This document shows, piece after piece, positions 41,390 through 51,301 of a DNA stretch of 64,000 nt (the first letter of the stretch is position 1; each line of letters opens with the position of its first letter). Position numbers and translations under genes: made by a program. Location of the stretch: contig NZ_JAGGPR010000004.1 in the NCBI RefSeq assembly GCF_018613695.1, forward strand, positions 1 through 64,000, in the 5' to 3' direction. The notes under the pieces were generated by a model that was not told the origin of the DNA, did no database searches, and was given only the letters and a program-made list of their open reading frames with translations. The DNA is from Arthrobacter sp. ISL-95. GTDB lineage: Bacteria > Actinomycetota > Actinomycetes > Actinomycetales > Micrococcaceae.

Positions 41390-42856
41390 TCAGCGGGGAA
41401 TAAGGGTGTATTTGGTTGAGAGGAACTCGCTGATGCCCTCAAAACCGCCTTCCCGGCCGATACCGGACTGCTTAATACCGCCAAAGGGTGCTGCGGCGTT
41501 GGAGATGAGACCGGTGTTCAAGCCCATCATTCCCGTCTGGAGCTTTTCAATCATGCGCTGGCCGCAGTGAACGTTCTCCGTGAACACATAGCTGACCAGC
41601 CCATAGTCTGTGTCATTGGCGATTTTGACTGCTTCCTCCTCATTGGAGAATCGGATGATGCCAAGGACCGGTCCAAAGATCTCTTCGGACATCAGAGCCG
41701 AGTTGGGACTGAGCCGATCCAGAACTGTTGGCTCGAAGTAGCTGCCAGGACCTTCAATGGACTTACCTCCAGTGAGAACCGTTGCGCCGGTCGCTACGGC
41801 GTCAGCCACCAGGCGCTCAGCCTTTGCGACCGCACGTCCGTCGACCAAAGCGCCGATGTCAGTACTTTCCTCAGCTCCCCTGCCGATCTTCATTTGGGCC
41901 ACCCGGTCGCTCACGCGTTGAGCAAAAGCATCTGCGATTGATTCATGGACAATGATGCGGTTCGCCGCAGTGCATGCCTGGCCGATATTACGGAACTTCG
42001 CCAGCAGGACACCCTCCACGGCTCGATCCAAATCTGCATCCTCGAAGACGATGAACGGGGCGTTACCCCCCAACTCCATAGAAGTTCGCAGGACATTCTG
42101 GGCTGCGGCTTCAAGGAGCTTTACACCGACAGGGGTCGAACCGGTGAAGCTGAGCTTTTTGAGGCGGGAGTCCTTTAAGAGCGCGCTGGACTGCTCGGCC
42201 GGCGAGGTGGTAGGAACCACATTTACAACTCCTGCTGGCAGGCCCGCTTCTTCAAGCAGTTGTACCAAGAAGATGGTCGTCAGCGGAGTCAGTTCGGCGG
42301 GTTTGATGACAACCGTGCAGCCGGCCGCCAAGGCTGGGGCTATCTTGCGGGTTGCCATAGCCAAGGGGAAATTCCACGGCGTGATGAAATAGGTGGGCCC
42401 GACCGGAAGGTGCGATACGACAATGTTGCCAGCACCCTCAGGAGTAGGACGATAGTCGCCGCGGACACGTACAGCCTCCTCCGAGAACCAGCGCAGGAAC
42501 TCGCCTCCATAGGTCACTTCGGCGCGGGCCTCGGAGATCGGCTTGCCCATTTCGATGCTAATGAGCAGTGCAAAGTCCTCGTGGCGATCCATGAGAAGTT
42601 CGAAAGCTCGGCGCAGGATGTTTGAGCGTCCGCGCGTAGAGGTCTCAGCCCACACCTCCTGCGCCGTCACGGCAGCTTCGAGCGCCCTAAGGGCATCGTC
42701 GACGGTCGCATCGGCGATCGTTTTGATGACTTCCCCGGTTGCCGGGTCTTGCACGTCGAATGTCGCACCGGCCGAAGAGGGCTGCCACGCCCCTCCGATG
42801 CCGAGACCGGTTTGCACCTGGTTGATCAGTTCTTGCTCGTGGGGTTTTAAAGTCAT
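41390..42856 (-). CDS. gabD: Succinate-semialdehyde dehydrogenase
   Basis: 488 aa aldehyde dehydrogenase. Oxidises succinate semialdehyde from GABA to succinate. TPWNFPLAMATRKIAPALAA, the Rossmann-like FTGSTPVGVKLLEAAAQ, the catalytic glutamate in MELGGNAPFIVFEDADLD and the cysteine in NIGQACTAANRI are all present, and the C-terminus FGGIKQSGIGREGGFEGISE is that of the GabD group. Lies directly downstream of gabT on the same strand (39 bp), a classical GABA pathway pair. Probably NAD(P)-dependent. Confidence 0.9.
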   Translation of the reverse strand: MTLKPHEQELINQVQTGLGIGGAWQPSSAGATFDVQDPATGEVIKTIADATVDDALRALEAAVTAQEVWAETSTRGRSNILRRAFELLMDRHEDFALLISIEMGKPISEARAEVTYGGEFLRWFSEEAVRVRGDYRPTPEGAGNIVVSHLPVGPTYFITPWNFPLAMATRKIAPALAAGCTVVIKPAELTPLTTIFLVQLLEEAGLPAGVVNVVPTTSPAEQSSALLKDSRLKKLSFTGSTPVGVKLLEAAAQNVLRTSMELGGNAPFIVFEDADLDRAVEGVLLAKFRNIGQACTAANRIIVHESIADAFAQRVSDRVAQMKIGRGAEESTDIGALVDGRAVAKAERLVADAVATGATVLTGGKSIEGPGSYFEPTVLDRLSPNSALMSEEIFGPVLGIIRFSNEEEAVKIANDTDYGLVSYVFTENVHCGQRMIEKLQTGMMGLNTGLISNAAAPFGGIKQSGIGREGGFEGISEFLSTKYTLIPR

Positions 42857-42895
42857 CGCTGTCCTTCTAAATACGTGTAGTTGGGTTGCTGTGGT

Positions 42896-44242
42896 TTAGG
42901 CATTTGCTTTGAAAGCGTCCGCCACGACCTGAAGGCCCTCGCGCAACAAGTCATCTGATATGGACAACGGCGGCAGGAACCGGAGCACATTGCCATACGT
43001 GCCGCATGTAAGTACCAGCACGCCGTCCTGGCCTGCCTTCCTCGCGATCGCAGAAGTCAGCGCAGCAGCCGGTCTCAGGCTGCCCGTTTCAACGAACTCG
43101 ATGCCGATCATGGCACCGCGGCCGCGGATATCGCCGACACGGTCATCCTCCGCCGCTAGACCGGCGAAGAAATCGGTGATGATGGCACCGATTGCCCGTG
43201 CACGTTCCGTCAGGTTTTCCTTCTCATAAATTTCAATAGTTGCCAGAGCGGCAGCACAGGCGATGGGGTTGCCTGCATAGGTACCCCCGAGTCCTCCCCC
43301 CACAGCGGAGTTCATGATGTCCTTACGGCCAGTAACTGCCGAAAGAGGAAGCCCACCGGCCAGTCCCTTGCCGAACGTCATCAGGTCCGGAACTATACCC
43401 TCATGGTTGGCAGCGAACATGTCACCAGTACGGGCAAAGCCGGTCTGCACCTCGTCCAGTATGAAAATCACCCCGTTCTGGGATGTCCATTCCTGTAGCG
43501 CCGGTAGAAAACCGTTGGCAGGGGCGATGAAGCCGCCTTCACCCTGAATGGGTTCGATGATGACGGCAGCGACATTTTCGGCACCGATCTGCTTCTCGAT
43601 TTGAAGTATCGATCGTGCAGCTGCCTCAGGGCCTGTGAGTCCGTCTCGGTAACTATAGGAAGCGGGGACCCGGTAGATCTCGGGGGCGAAAGGGCCAAAC
43701 CCGTTCTTATAGGGCATGTTCTTTGCGGTCATTCCCATAGTGAGGTTGGTTCGCCCATGAAACGCGTGGTCAAAGACAACCACGGCCTGCCTGCCGGTGT
43801 AGTGGCGAGCGATCTTGACCGCATTCTCCAGAGCTTCAGCACCGGTGCTGAAGAGGGCCGAGCGTTTTTCGTGCTCACCAGGGGTGATGGCGTTGAGCTT
43901 CTCGGCAACTTTGACGTAGCCCTCATAGGGGGCGATGGTGAAACAGCTGTGTGTGAACTGCTCAACCTGCTGCCGCACCGCCTGCACCACAGCGGGGGCT
44001 GAATTACCGACGCCGGTGACGGCGATGCCGGAACCGAGGTCAATAAGGGAGTTGCCATCGGCGTCGATCAGCACCCCGCCTCCGGCGGCTACTACTGAAA
44101 TTGGGAGCACTCCGCCGGTACCTGTTGCGACGGCCGCGTCCTTGCGTGCCAGCAGTTCCTGCGATTTCGGCCCGGGGATTGTGCTCACGAGCTTCCGCGC
44201 CTGGGGGAGAGTGGGGCCGCCAGTTATTGGTGGAGCTGACAC
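42896..44242 (-). CDS. gabT: 4-aminobutyrate aminotransferase
   Basis: 448 aa class III aminotransferase. Removes the amino group of GABA to 2-oxoglutarate with pyridoxal phosphate. Motifs: FSTGAEALENAVKIARHYTG, FDHAFHGRTNLTMGMTAKNM, AAVIIEPIQGEGGFI, FILDEVQTGFARTG and the lysine in LMTFGKGLAGGLPLSAVTG. The N-terminal PGPKSQELLARKDAAVATG is typical of actinobacterial GabT. Operon with gabD; the PucR gene at 48638 is the likely GABA-responsive regulator. Confidence 0.9.
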   Translation of the reverse strand: MSAPPITGGPTLPQARKLVSTIPGPKSQELLARKDAAVATGTGGVLPISVVAAGGGVLIDADGNSLIDLGSGIAVTGVGNSAPAVVQAVRQQVEQFTHSCFTIAPYEGYVKVAEKLNAITPGEHEKRSALFSTGAEALENAVKIARHYTGRQAVVVFDHAFHGRTNLTMGMTAKNMPYKNGFGPFAPEIYRVPASYSYRDGLTGPEAAARSILQIEKQIGAENVAAVIIEPIQGEGGFIAPANGFLPALQEWTSQNGVIFILDEVQTGFARTGDMFAANHEGIVPDLMTFGKGLAGGLPLSAVTGRKDIMNSAVGGGLGGTYAGNPIACAAALATIEIYEKENLTERARAIGAIITDFFAGLAAEDDRVGDIRGRGAMIGIEFVETGSLRPAAALTSAIARKAGQDGVLVLTCGTYGNVLRFLPPLSISDDLLREGLQVVADAFKANA

Positions 44243-44419
44243 GGTTGACCTCTTCTTTCAAGAGTTGTTGAGGAGATTTTTCTGGTGACCAGTGCGTGGG
44301 GCATCTGCGGAATTTCCGGGAGGACGAGGCAGATGCTTCAGCCAATGAGCACCGAATACCCGCACGTGCGGTGTTCTTGGTCGGAGATCGCCTTGGTTGG
44401 GCTTCTTCGGCAGCGGCGA

Positions 44420-45226
44420 TTAGATCCAGCGGTGCGCCGCCGGCGCGGGGCCGATCTCACGTCCATCCGCATTGATCACCACGACGCCATCGTGACCACG
44501 TCCGGTGGCCCAGGCCAGGAGGTTTGTAAGTGTGCCGGAGATTGACAGAATTTCGCCGCCTGCCGGTACGGTTTGTCCTTCACCGCCAGGCTGAAAGTCC
44601 GTGTGGGCGTCTGTTGGGACAGCGCGCACGTAATGGCCGTCCCGGCCCTCCCAAGTAGTCAACACATCCTGCAGGATGCGGGCTGCGGTTGGCTGGGGAA
44701 TGTCCTGGACGGTTGCCCCGTTGTTGAGGTCAATGGCATGCAACCATAGTTCGCGGGCCCGCATCCAAATAGTCTCGGAAATGGGAATCATGCGCCCCTG
44801 TGCGTTCTTTACCTTGTGAGTCCAGCGATCGTCGGGAAGATTCGTCCAGGCTTCTTCGAGCTGTGCGGCCTCCTGCGATGAGAGCCGGGTCAGACTCGTG
44901 TGGGAGAGTGTCGACCCGAGGTCGATCTCATCCGCCCGTGACTCAGGCGATTCGTACATCGAATTCTCGATCCCTGTCTGCGCCCACTGGACCAACCGGG
45001 CAAGTGCTCGGGCGTTGTAGGCGATGTGCGCGATGACGTGCGCCCGGGTCCATCCGGGCAGGAGCGATTCGCCCTGAAGGTCCTCGGGGTCCAGTTCGCT
45101 GATCAGCCGGTCAAAGCTTGCCTGTCCGTCGCGCGCGAGGGCGAGATCCAATGCGATCGTTGTTGCCGGTTCGTCGGCTGGGTCTGCATCCGATAGCGAA
45201 CGTGTTGAACTTTTTACTTCGTGCAC
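44420..45226 (-). CDS. Maleylpyruvate-isomerase-family (MDMPI/DinB-like) mycothiol-dependent enzyme
   Basis: 268 aa from GTG 45226 with GGAGG upstream. The DinB-like four-helix bundle starts SFDRLISELDPEDLQGESLL, PGWTRAHVIAHIAYNARALA; the His residues here, the Glu/His in RARELWLHAIDLNNG and the spacing fit the metal site of mycothiol-dependent maleylpyruvate isomerases (PF11716). The C-terminal 90 residues form the second, sterol-carrier-like domain (GEILSISGTLTNLLAWATGR). Real substrate unknown; it lies between gabT and an amidohydrolase and may serve the same pathway. Confidence 0.8.
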   Translation of the reverse strand: MHEVKSSTRSLSDADPADEPATTIALDLALARDGQASFDRLISELDPEDLQGESLLPGWTRAHVIAHIAYNARALARLVQWAQTGIENSMYESPESRADEIDLGSTLSHTSLTRLSSQEAAQLEEAWTNLPDDRWTHKVKNAQGRMIPISETIWMRARELWLHAIDLNNGATVQDIPQPTAARILQDVLTTWEGRDGHYVRAVPTDAHTDFQPGGEGQTVPAGGEILSISGTLTNLLAWATGRGHDGVVVINADGREIGPAPAAHRWI

Positions 45227-45273
45227 CGTTAGATCCTCCTTGTTGTGTGCGTTTGGGTTGGGATATCCGGTCG

Positions 45274-46965
45274 TCAGTTGGTGACCGAATGGAGCTGCAA
45301 TTGAGGTGTCGGACTCTTAAGTGCTTTCCGGGCGTCATAGCTCAGCCGGCCGCCAAGAATCGTGGCCACGACGTCGATCTCGGCGATGTTGCGGGCCGTC
45401 AGTGGCGATTCAGAAAACACCGTGAAATCGGCGAGTTTGCCGCGTTCCAGTGTGCCCTTGTCCCGGAATTGACCGGTGGCGCGGGCACCCCACTCTGTGT
45501 GCGTTCTAAGTGCTTCCTCAGGTGTGATGGCCTCCCCTGCGGCGAAAGGCAGGCCTTTGTTCGTTCGCCGGTCAACGGCTGATTGCATGCCCCTGCGAAG
45601 GTTGTTATCTGCTACCGGCAGGTCGGAAGACCCTGCGAGAAGGGCTCCCGCGTCGATAACGGACCGGCCCCTGTACAGCCAGGATTCTCGGTCGGGCCCA
45701 ACCAGAGTCACAATCTGATCGCCTAAGGGACCAATGAATCCTGCTTGGGGGGCCACTGCGATGCCGAGGACACCGGCGCGAACGACTTGGTCCGGCCGGG
45801 CCATGCCGAAATGCTCGATGCGGCAGGGTGCTTCGCCGCGACCGTAACTGTCCTGCGCCTCCTCGATGAGGTCCATCGCCAGGTCGATGGCTACATCGCC
45901 AATGGCGTGCAGCGCCAGGGGCCACCCGGCACGGTAGGCACTCAAGGCGCGCTCCCGGTAGGTGCCTGGTTCGTCCAAAAGGTAGCCGGTCTTGTGATCG
46001 TGTCCGCAGAAGGATTCGGTTACTGCAGCGGTTGCTCCCAGGAGGGAGCCGTCCAGGAAGACTTTGACGTGTCCGAACCGCACGTAATCGTCTCCGAAGC
46101 CGTAACGAAGTCCCAAGCCCAGTCCAAGACCTACTCCTTGATGGTGGAAATCGGCAGGATGCCCCGTTATGGGTTGCAGCGCGTCCATGGCGGGCATCAG
46201 CTGGGCGCGGGCATGAAGATGACCGGTTTCGGCGGCGGTCTGGTACGCAGCAACCTCGACAGGGCTGTGGCCGATCCACCCGCCGCCGATGCCGGCTTCG
46301 GTGAAGCTGGTTATCCCTTGCGCCGCGTACCGCTCTGTCGCAGAGTCCAATGCCCGGACGATTCTTTCGGTTGAGTATGGCAGTAGCAGTGCCTGCACCA
46401 ATCCCTGTGCAGCTTCTTCCATGACACCGGTAGGTTTTCCTTCGGGGTCCCGCACCACGATTCCTCCTGCCGGGTCCTGGAAGGTGGGATGTAAAGCCCC
46501 GATCAGATCCAGCGTGGCGCTGTTAGTGATTGATGAATGTCCGGAAGCGTGCCGAAGGTACAGCGGGCGATTACCAGTTATGTCATCAATACGCCCGATG
46601 TCCGGGAAGCGCCCCCCATGGTGGGCTTGGTTGAATCCGGTACCGTGCACCCAGGCTTCGTCATCGCCGGACAGGCGCTGTACTTCGGCCTCGATCTTGA
46701 CATAAACGTCCTCGAGTCCCCTGCACCCGCTTAAATCCACCGAATCGAGGCCCAGACCCCACCACGTTGTGTGGCAGTGGGCATCGATAAGGCCCGGGGT
46801 AATGCACGCATCACCGAAGTCAAGGCTGCGCTCCGCCTCCATGCTTGCGATTTCGTCATCAAAGCCCACGATACGTTCGCCGATGACTCCGACAGCCGTC
46901 GCAATGGGCCGGTCGGGGTCCATGGTGAGAATCTCGTTCGCCCGGACAAGAAGGTCGAGCTTCAT
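45274..46965 (-). CDS. Amidohydrolase family protein (YtcJ-like)
   Basis: 563 aa. Metal-binding motifs of the amidohydrolase superfamily: LIDAHCHTTWWGLGLDSVDL (HxH), VHGTGFNQAHHGGRFPD, GHVKVFLDGSLLGATAAVTE, WPLALHAIGDVAIDLAMDLI, RIEHFGMARPDQVVRAG and the C-terminal GTLERGKLADFTVFSESPL. Amidohydro_3/YtcJ enzymes hydrolyse amides or lactams; the substrate is not deducible. It lies 48 bp upstream of the MDMPI gene on the same strand, followed by gabT and gabD, so it may release a GABA-like product. Confidence 0.85.
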   Translation of the reverse strand: MKLDLLVRANEILTMDPDRPIATAVGVIGERIVGFDDEIASMEAERSLDFGDACITPGLIDAHCHTTWWGLGLDSVDLSGCRGLEDVYVKIEAEVQRLSGDDEAWVHGTGFNQAHHGGRFPDIGRIDDITGNRPLYLRHASGHSSITNSATLDLIGALHPTFQDPAGGIVVRDPEGKPTGVMEEAAQGLVQALLLPYSTERIVRALDSATERYAAQGITSFTEAGIGGGWIGHSPVEVAAYQTAAETGHLHARAQLMPAMDALQPITGHPADFHHQGVGLGLGLGLRYGFGDDYVRFGHVKVFLDGSLLGATAAVTESFCGHDHKTGYLLDEPGTYRERALSAYRAGWPLALHAIGDVAIDLAMDLIEEAQDSYGRGEAPCRIEHFGMARPDQVVRAGVLGIAVAPQAGFIGPLGDQIVTLVGPDRESWLYRGRSVIDAGALLAGSSDLPVADNNLRRGMQSAVDRRTNKGLPFAAGEAITPEEALRTHTEWGARATGQFRDKGTLERGKLADFTVFSESPLTARNIAEIDVVATILGGRLSYDARKALKSPTPQLQLHSVTN

Positions 46966-47149
46966 GGTGAAGTTCCTTTCTGGGGACCAATCACATCTTT
47001 ACTGTGATGAGAGTGACCGTTCTTTAGACGAGTGCCGGCTGACTTGTCAGCATTGGGCGGCCCTATCGGCAGCTAGCCAAGTGGGTTCCTGCGGGACGAC
47101 CGGGCCCGGTCTGAGGTGGCAATCGAGGCGACTGCCCAGGCCGTTCTTG

Positions 47150-48481
47150 TTAGTGCTTGAAGCCGGGCAGATTCACGCTGAAACGGGGTGCGATCGCACC
47201 AGCCGAAGCGGTAATGATCGAGATGAGTACAAGCATCACGGCGGCGGGCCACCAGTGATTCCCGGCGGCTGCAACTACACCCGTGACAACCAAGGGGACA
47301 AAGCCCGCCACCATCGCTGAAGTGTTGTTTGCAACAGCCACACCCGTAAAGCGGGTCTTGGCTTCAAACAGGCCCGTCAAAACCGCGCCGGTGCCGGCGT
47401 AGGGGAAGGAGAGAGTCGACACTGCAAGGACCATGGCGATGACGACAAGAACAGGATTACCTGAGGTGAGCAGCAGGAACGCAGGAACGGCTACCACTGC
47501 GGAGGCAATACCGCCCCACAGTATGACCCGGCTTGAGCCATATTTAGCGCCGAGGCGTCCGCTCCAGACAATGACAAAGATCTCTACTACTGCGGCAGCA
47601 ATAGTGCCAAGCAACATCAGGGTTGACGGGTACTTGAGGACGTTGACTCCGTACCAGACGCAGAACGTGGTGACCAGATAGAAGCCGCCCATGCCGAGTA
47701 GGCAGGAAGCCATACCGATCAAGAGCTGTCGCCAAGAATGCTTAAAGGTGGTGCGGACAGGGGTCTGCTCAATTTCGCCGGCTTCTTCGATTTGGCGGAA
47801 CACTGGCGACTCTTCGAGCTTGCTGCGGATGTAAATGGCAATGAGCAGCAGGGGCAGGGAAATGAGGAACGGGATACGCCAGCCCCACGCGTCAAAGTTT
47901 TCTTTGGTGAAGAGGATCGTGACCAGGAAGAACCCTCCGGAAGAGAGTATCGTCCCGATGGGGGAACCAATCAGTGGAATCACGGCGTACCGGGCGCGAA
48001 GGTGCAACGGGGAGTTTTCCACCACCAAGGTCAGGGCCCCTGACCATTCTCCACCGACGAAGAGGCCCTGTACTACCCGCAACAACACGAGCAGAATTGG
48101 GGCGGCAATACCGATTGCGGCATAAGTCGGCAGCACCCCGATAAGACCAGTAATCATGCCAATGCCAATGATCGTGATCATCAGGGTCTTGCGGCGCCCG
48201 ATCCGGTCGCCCATGCTACCGAAGATGATTCCGCCGAGGGGTCTGGCAGCAACGCCAACACCAAAGGTGGCGAACGAGGCCAAAGCCGCCGCGGTCGGGT
48301 TGCCGCTTGTGAAGTACTGAACGTTGAACACCAGTGCCGCTGCGGCACTGAAAAGGAAAAAGTCGTAGTACTCAAGTGCGGAGCCGATCAATGCGCCCAA
48401 CGCGACCTTGTTCGCGTCTTTCCTACTCAGCTCTTTGACGGCATGTTGCTCAAAATTCGCCGCCTGTAGTGTCTCACTCAT
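47150..48481 (-). CDS. MFS transporter, metabolite:H+ symporter (MHS) type
   Basis: 443 aa from ATG 48481 (MSETLQAANFEQHAVKELSR), with GGAG six bases upstream; an ATG at 48487 is possible. Twelve helices. SALEYYDFFLFSAAAALVF, the loop GDRIGRRKTLMITIIGIGM and RVVQGLFVGGEWSGALTLVV are MHS-family signatures (shikimate/proline/citrate-type symporters). Probably imports an acid or amine used by the downstream genes. Divergent from the PucR regulator, with a GTGCATATGCAC palindrome near the regulator start. Confidence 0.85.
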   Translation of the reverse strand: MSETLQAANFEQHAVKELSRKDANKVALGALIGSALEYYDFFLFSAAAALVFNVQYFTSGNPTAAALASFATFGVGVAARPLGGIIFGSMGDRIGRRKTLMITIIGIGMITGLIGVLPTYAAIGIAAPILLVLLRVVQGLFVGGEWSGALTLVVENSPLHLRARYAVIPLIGSPIGTILSSGGFFLVTILFTKENFDAWGWRIPFLISLPLLLIAIYIRSKLEESPVFRQIEEAGEIEQTPVRTTFKHSWRQLLIGMASCLLGMGGFYLVTTFCVWYGVNVLKYPSTLMLLGTIAAAVVEIFVIVWSGRLGAKYGSSRVILWGGIASAVVAVPAFLLLTSGNPVLVVIAMVLAVSTLSFPYAGTGAVLTGLFEAKTRFTGVAVANNTSAMVAGFVPLVVTGVVAAAGNHWWPAAVMLVLISIITASAGAIAPRFSVNLPGFKH

Positions 48482-48611
48482 TGTCATCTCCGTAGATGCG
48501 TGATCCGGTTTACGTTTACGTGAATCTTCCGCAAACATCTTGTTCAATGAGGTTCTCAGGAGTTACAGCCATTTTCGCACAGCATTCACCTCGATTTTCT
48601 TGGTAAAAAAA

Positions 48612-48623
48612 GTGCATATGCAC
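48612..48623. promoter_or_regulatory. 12-bp perfect palindrome in the MHS/PucR divergent gap
   Basis: GTGCATATGCAC lies 14 bp before the PucR start codon. Position fits an autoregulatory operator or the activator site for the divergent transporter operon. Confidence 0.45.
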
Positions 48624-48637
48624 ATATTGTGGAAAGC

Positions 48638-49807
48638 ATGGACATGAACCAACCCCGGCTTAGCGGCGGTCCGGAGCCCCACGATTCCATGCGCTGGCAG
48701 GAGCTGCTGGACCAGCTCGACATTGAGGAGCTCACCGAGGCGTTTCTTTCTCGAATTACCGCGATCCCCGGTTACAACCCTGCCCCCATCCCCCTTTCCG
48801 AGATACGGCGGACGGGGCGCCTGGCCTTCGAAGCCATGGTTACCGGCCTACGTGAAGGTGGGCTCCATGAGGCAGTCGCTGTAGCCGCTGAAGTCGGCGT
48901 ATCCCGCGCCCGCGCAGGGATCCCCATCACCTCATTGATGTCAGCTATCCGCCTTGATTACAACGTCCTTTGGGAGGCCCTTACCAGGGTTGCAACACCG
49001 GAGGATGCAACGCTGGTGGTTCGCCACACCTGGATTGTGCTCGACACCGTCGACGAATACGCGGGCCAGACTCAGCGGGCATTCATCGCAGAACGGGAGC
49101 GTATGCAGGACGAAGCATTTTCCGTACGACAGGGCCTGTTGGCGGAACTCTTCCAGACACGCGAACTGACGGACGAACAGCTGCGCACCATCGCAGGTGA
49201 GCTTGAAATTGCCCCTACCGGCCCCCTGATAGTGGTAAGCGCCGAGCCCGATGAGATGCCAGCCCTGAGGGTCTTTATCGCCGAAGCCGAACGCGCAGGC
49301 AGAAACGTGTTCTCCCATCACCGCGGCGACGCACTCATTGCGTTCACCACGCAACTCGAAGGGACAGATCCCAAGCGCGATCTGTTCCGACGCAATTTGC
49401 TCACCATCAGAGTCGGACTTACCGATGCTGATGCGGGCCTCCGGGGTCTTCGTCAAGCAGCAAACATCGCCCGCGATCTCGCTCGGGTGTTCAGAAGCGG
49501 TGAGCACGGGGCAATGACCTGGAAGCGCGGCTGGGCCAGACTTGCCAACCGGAGCCTAATTCTGGCAGGGCACCCCGTACTGACAGACGTCACAGCAGCC
49601 CTTTCAAGCTGCACCAGAACGGAACGTAACCGGTTGGAAGAATCAGTCCGCAGCTACCTCCGTACAGGCAGTGCCGGAGACTCGGCAGCAGAGCTTTTTT
49701 GTCATCGGAATACGTTGACAAACCGCCTACGTCGTTTCGCGGAAATCACAGGGATCGATCCTACCGTCCCACAGGACGCTGCGCGCCTCGTCGTCGGGTG
49801 GGCATAA
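48638..49807 (+). CDS. PucR-type transcriptional regulator
   Basis: 389 aa from ATG 48638. The C-terminus RTERNRLEESVRSYLRTGSA, FCHRNTLTNRLRRFAEITGI is the PucR helix-turn-helix (HTH_30), which requires a preceding GGDEF-like or ligand domain as here. Known actinobacterial GabR of this type activates gabTD in response to GABA. By analogy this one may activate the divergent transporter and the gabTD operon; that is inference. Confidence 0.8.
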   Translation: MDMNQPRLSGGPEPHDSMRWQELLDQLDIEELTEAFLSRITAIPGYNPAPIPLSEIRRTGRLAFEAMVTGLREGGLHEAVAVAAEVGVSRARAGIPITSLMSAIRLDYNVLWEALTRVATPEDATLVVRHTWIVLDTVDEYAGQTQRAFIAERERMQDEAFSVRQGLLAELFQTRELTDEQLRTIAGELEIAPTGPLIVVSAEPDEMPALRVFIAEAERAGRNVFSHHRGDALIAFTTQLEGTDPKRDLFRRNLLTIRVGLTDADAGLRGLRQAANIARDLARVFRSGEHGAMTWKRGWARLANRSLILAGHPVLTDVTAALSSCTRTERNRLEESVRSYLRTGSAGDSAAELFCHRNTLTNRLRRFAEITGIDPTVPQDAARLVVGWA

Positions 49808-50151
49808 GGACCCTCTGCCGGGTGAAGCATGTCGTTGCATCTACCGTCAGGTCGGCAATCCTGGTTCTCTCGCCTGATCCGACGCACCTAAGGAATTCGC
49901 GAGGTACTCCCCCAAGCCTGACGGAAGGGCACTTGTCGGCAGCTTTGTCGGCTTCGATGTGCACGCCCCGACAAGCGTGTGAACTCCAAATGCTCGGCGA
50001 CCTTGGAAGGGACCGCAATCCGTGCCGGGCACTCCCCCATTTGGTCGTAGTTGTGCGTCGACGACACCGAAGAGACCTCCCCAGAGCACCCGGTCGACCG
50101 TGGCGGCTGAACACTTACGTCGCGATGGCCCCGCAGATACTGCGCCTGCGA
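49808..50151. other. Intergenic region with no clear gene
   Basis: Several overlapping short frames exist on both strands but none shows a coherent domain. A short element GGAAGGGCACTTGTCGGCAG resembles GGAAGGGCCCTTATCGGCAG near 56735, suggesting shared mobile-element debris left of repeat copies B and C. Confidence 0.4.
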
Positions 50152-50752
50152 ATGTGCGTCATGTCGCTCGCGCCACTTGAATGATGAGTAGGTGTAGGCC
50201 GAGGAAGGGAGAAGCCAATGACTGCCAACAATCACAGTAAAGAAGATTTAGGTGTGGACAATGTACACACCCCCTTTGACCTGACAAAGCTCTCCTGAGT
50301 CAAGCCTCTTAACTCCAGCAACGAGCCAAAACCAGGATCATTCACGAAGGATCTCGAAAGTCATGTCGTCTTCAGCACCCCTATCCATGAAGGGGTGTAG
50401 GCCAACCACAACCTGCCCGACGAACCAAGAAAGGAACCCATAGCCCCAGAACAGAGCCAGCGGTGGGCCCAACAGCCAAGACCTTGAACCCGCTTCCCCA
50501 CAACTGAACAGGCCTGCGGCTAGGCACAAGCCGGCACCACACATCAGAGACTCGTGTCAACAATTGTCAACACGTTAAGGCAAAAACCCCCTCTGACGAG
50601 GGGGTATGCCGTGCCTGAGGTGGGACTCGAACGGCATTCCGGGGCTTGCAAACACTGGGAAGTGGCGGAAACATGCGGAATCCGGGGCAATTCGGCGGCT
50701 GTACGAGGCAGTCCGGGGTGGAAAGTGTGGACATTGTCCACATCTTGTTATT
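50152..50752. repeat. ~600-bp dispersed repeat, copy B
   Basis: Same order as copy A: a short frame (NHSKEDLGVDNVHTP), palindrome GTGTGGACAATGTACACAC (50252-50270), terminator hairpin near 50587-50604, tRNA 3'-end-like CTGAGGTGGGACTCGAACG (50614-50632, minus-strand sense), then palindrome GTGTGGACATTGTCCACA (50725-50742). Confidence 0.75.
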
Positions 50753-51301
50753 GCTTATACGGCTACCCTGCAGGACGAATTCCCGGGACCCATTGAGATT
50801 GTCGTGTGGCCACTCCTTGCCCAGGACCGCGGTCAGCACCGGATCCGGGCTGATCACACAGTACGGTGTCTGCCCGGTATCTTTGACTTGGAGTTCCAGA
50901 GGGCTGCCCCAAATGCCCCACTGCTCAATGGAGTTAGCCAAGTAACCGGTCTAGCGCTGATCCGCATTCTCAGATTCCCAGTAGATAGAGAATGCACGCT
51001 GCGGACCAGACGTCTTAGGTCAGCGATCCTCCGCCTGCGAGTTGAATGGGCAGAAGAGCCCTGATGGACGGCCCGACCTTGGGGATCTGCATCTTGGCCA
51101 GGACGGCACCGCGGCCTTACAGGCCCGACGTGATGTCCCTTGGCTGGATCGTCACCACCTGGAACAGGCCGGTTTCCTCGCCGGCGTCCGCCCGGGCCAT
51201 GCTAACGACGACGGCGGGCATATCCGGCACCTGCAACCCGCTCGGCTGCAACAACTACGTCCAATCACTGAAGGGGTAAAGACCCGCCCGCTCAACTGCA
51301 G
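50753..51301. other. Region with possible gene fragments
   Basis: No intact gene. On the minus strand, MANSIEQWGIWGSPLELQVK and PDPVLTAVLGKEWPHDNLNG (about 50750-50941) read like the end of a gene cut off by repeat copy B. The remaining 350 bp to the LysR gene show nothing clear. Confidence 0.3.
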
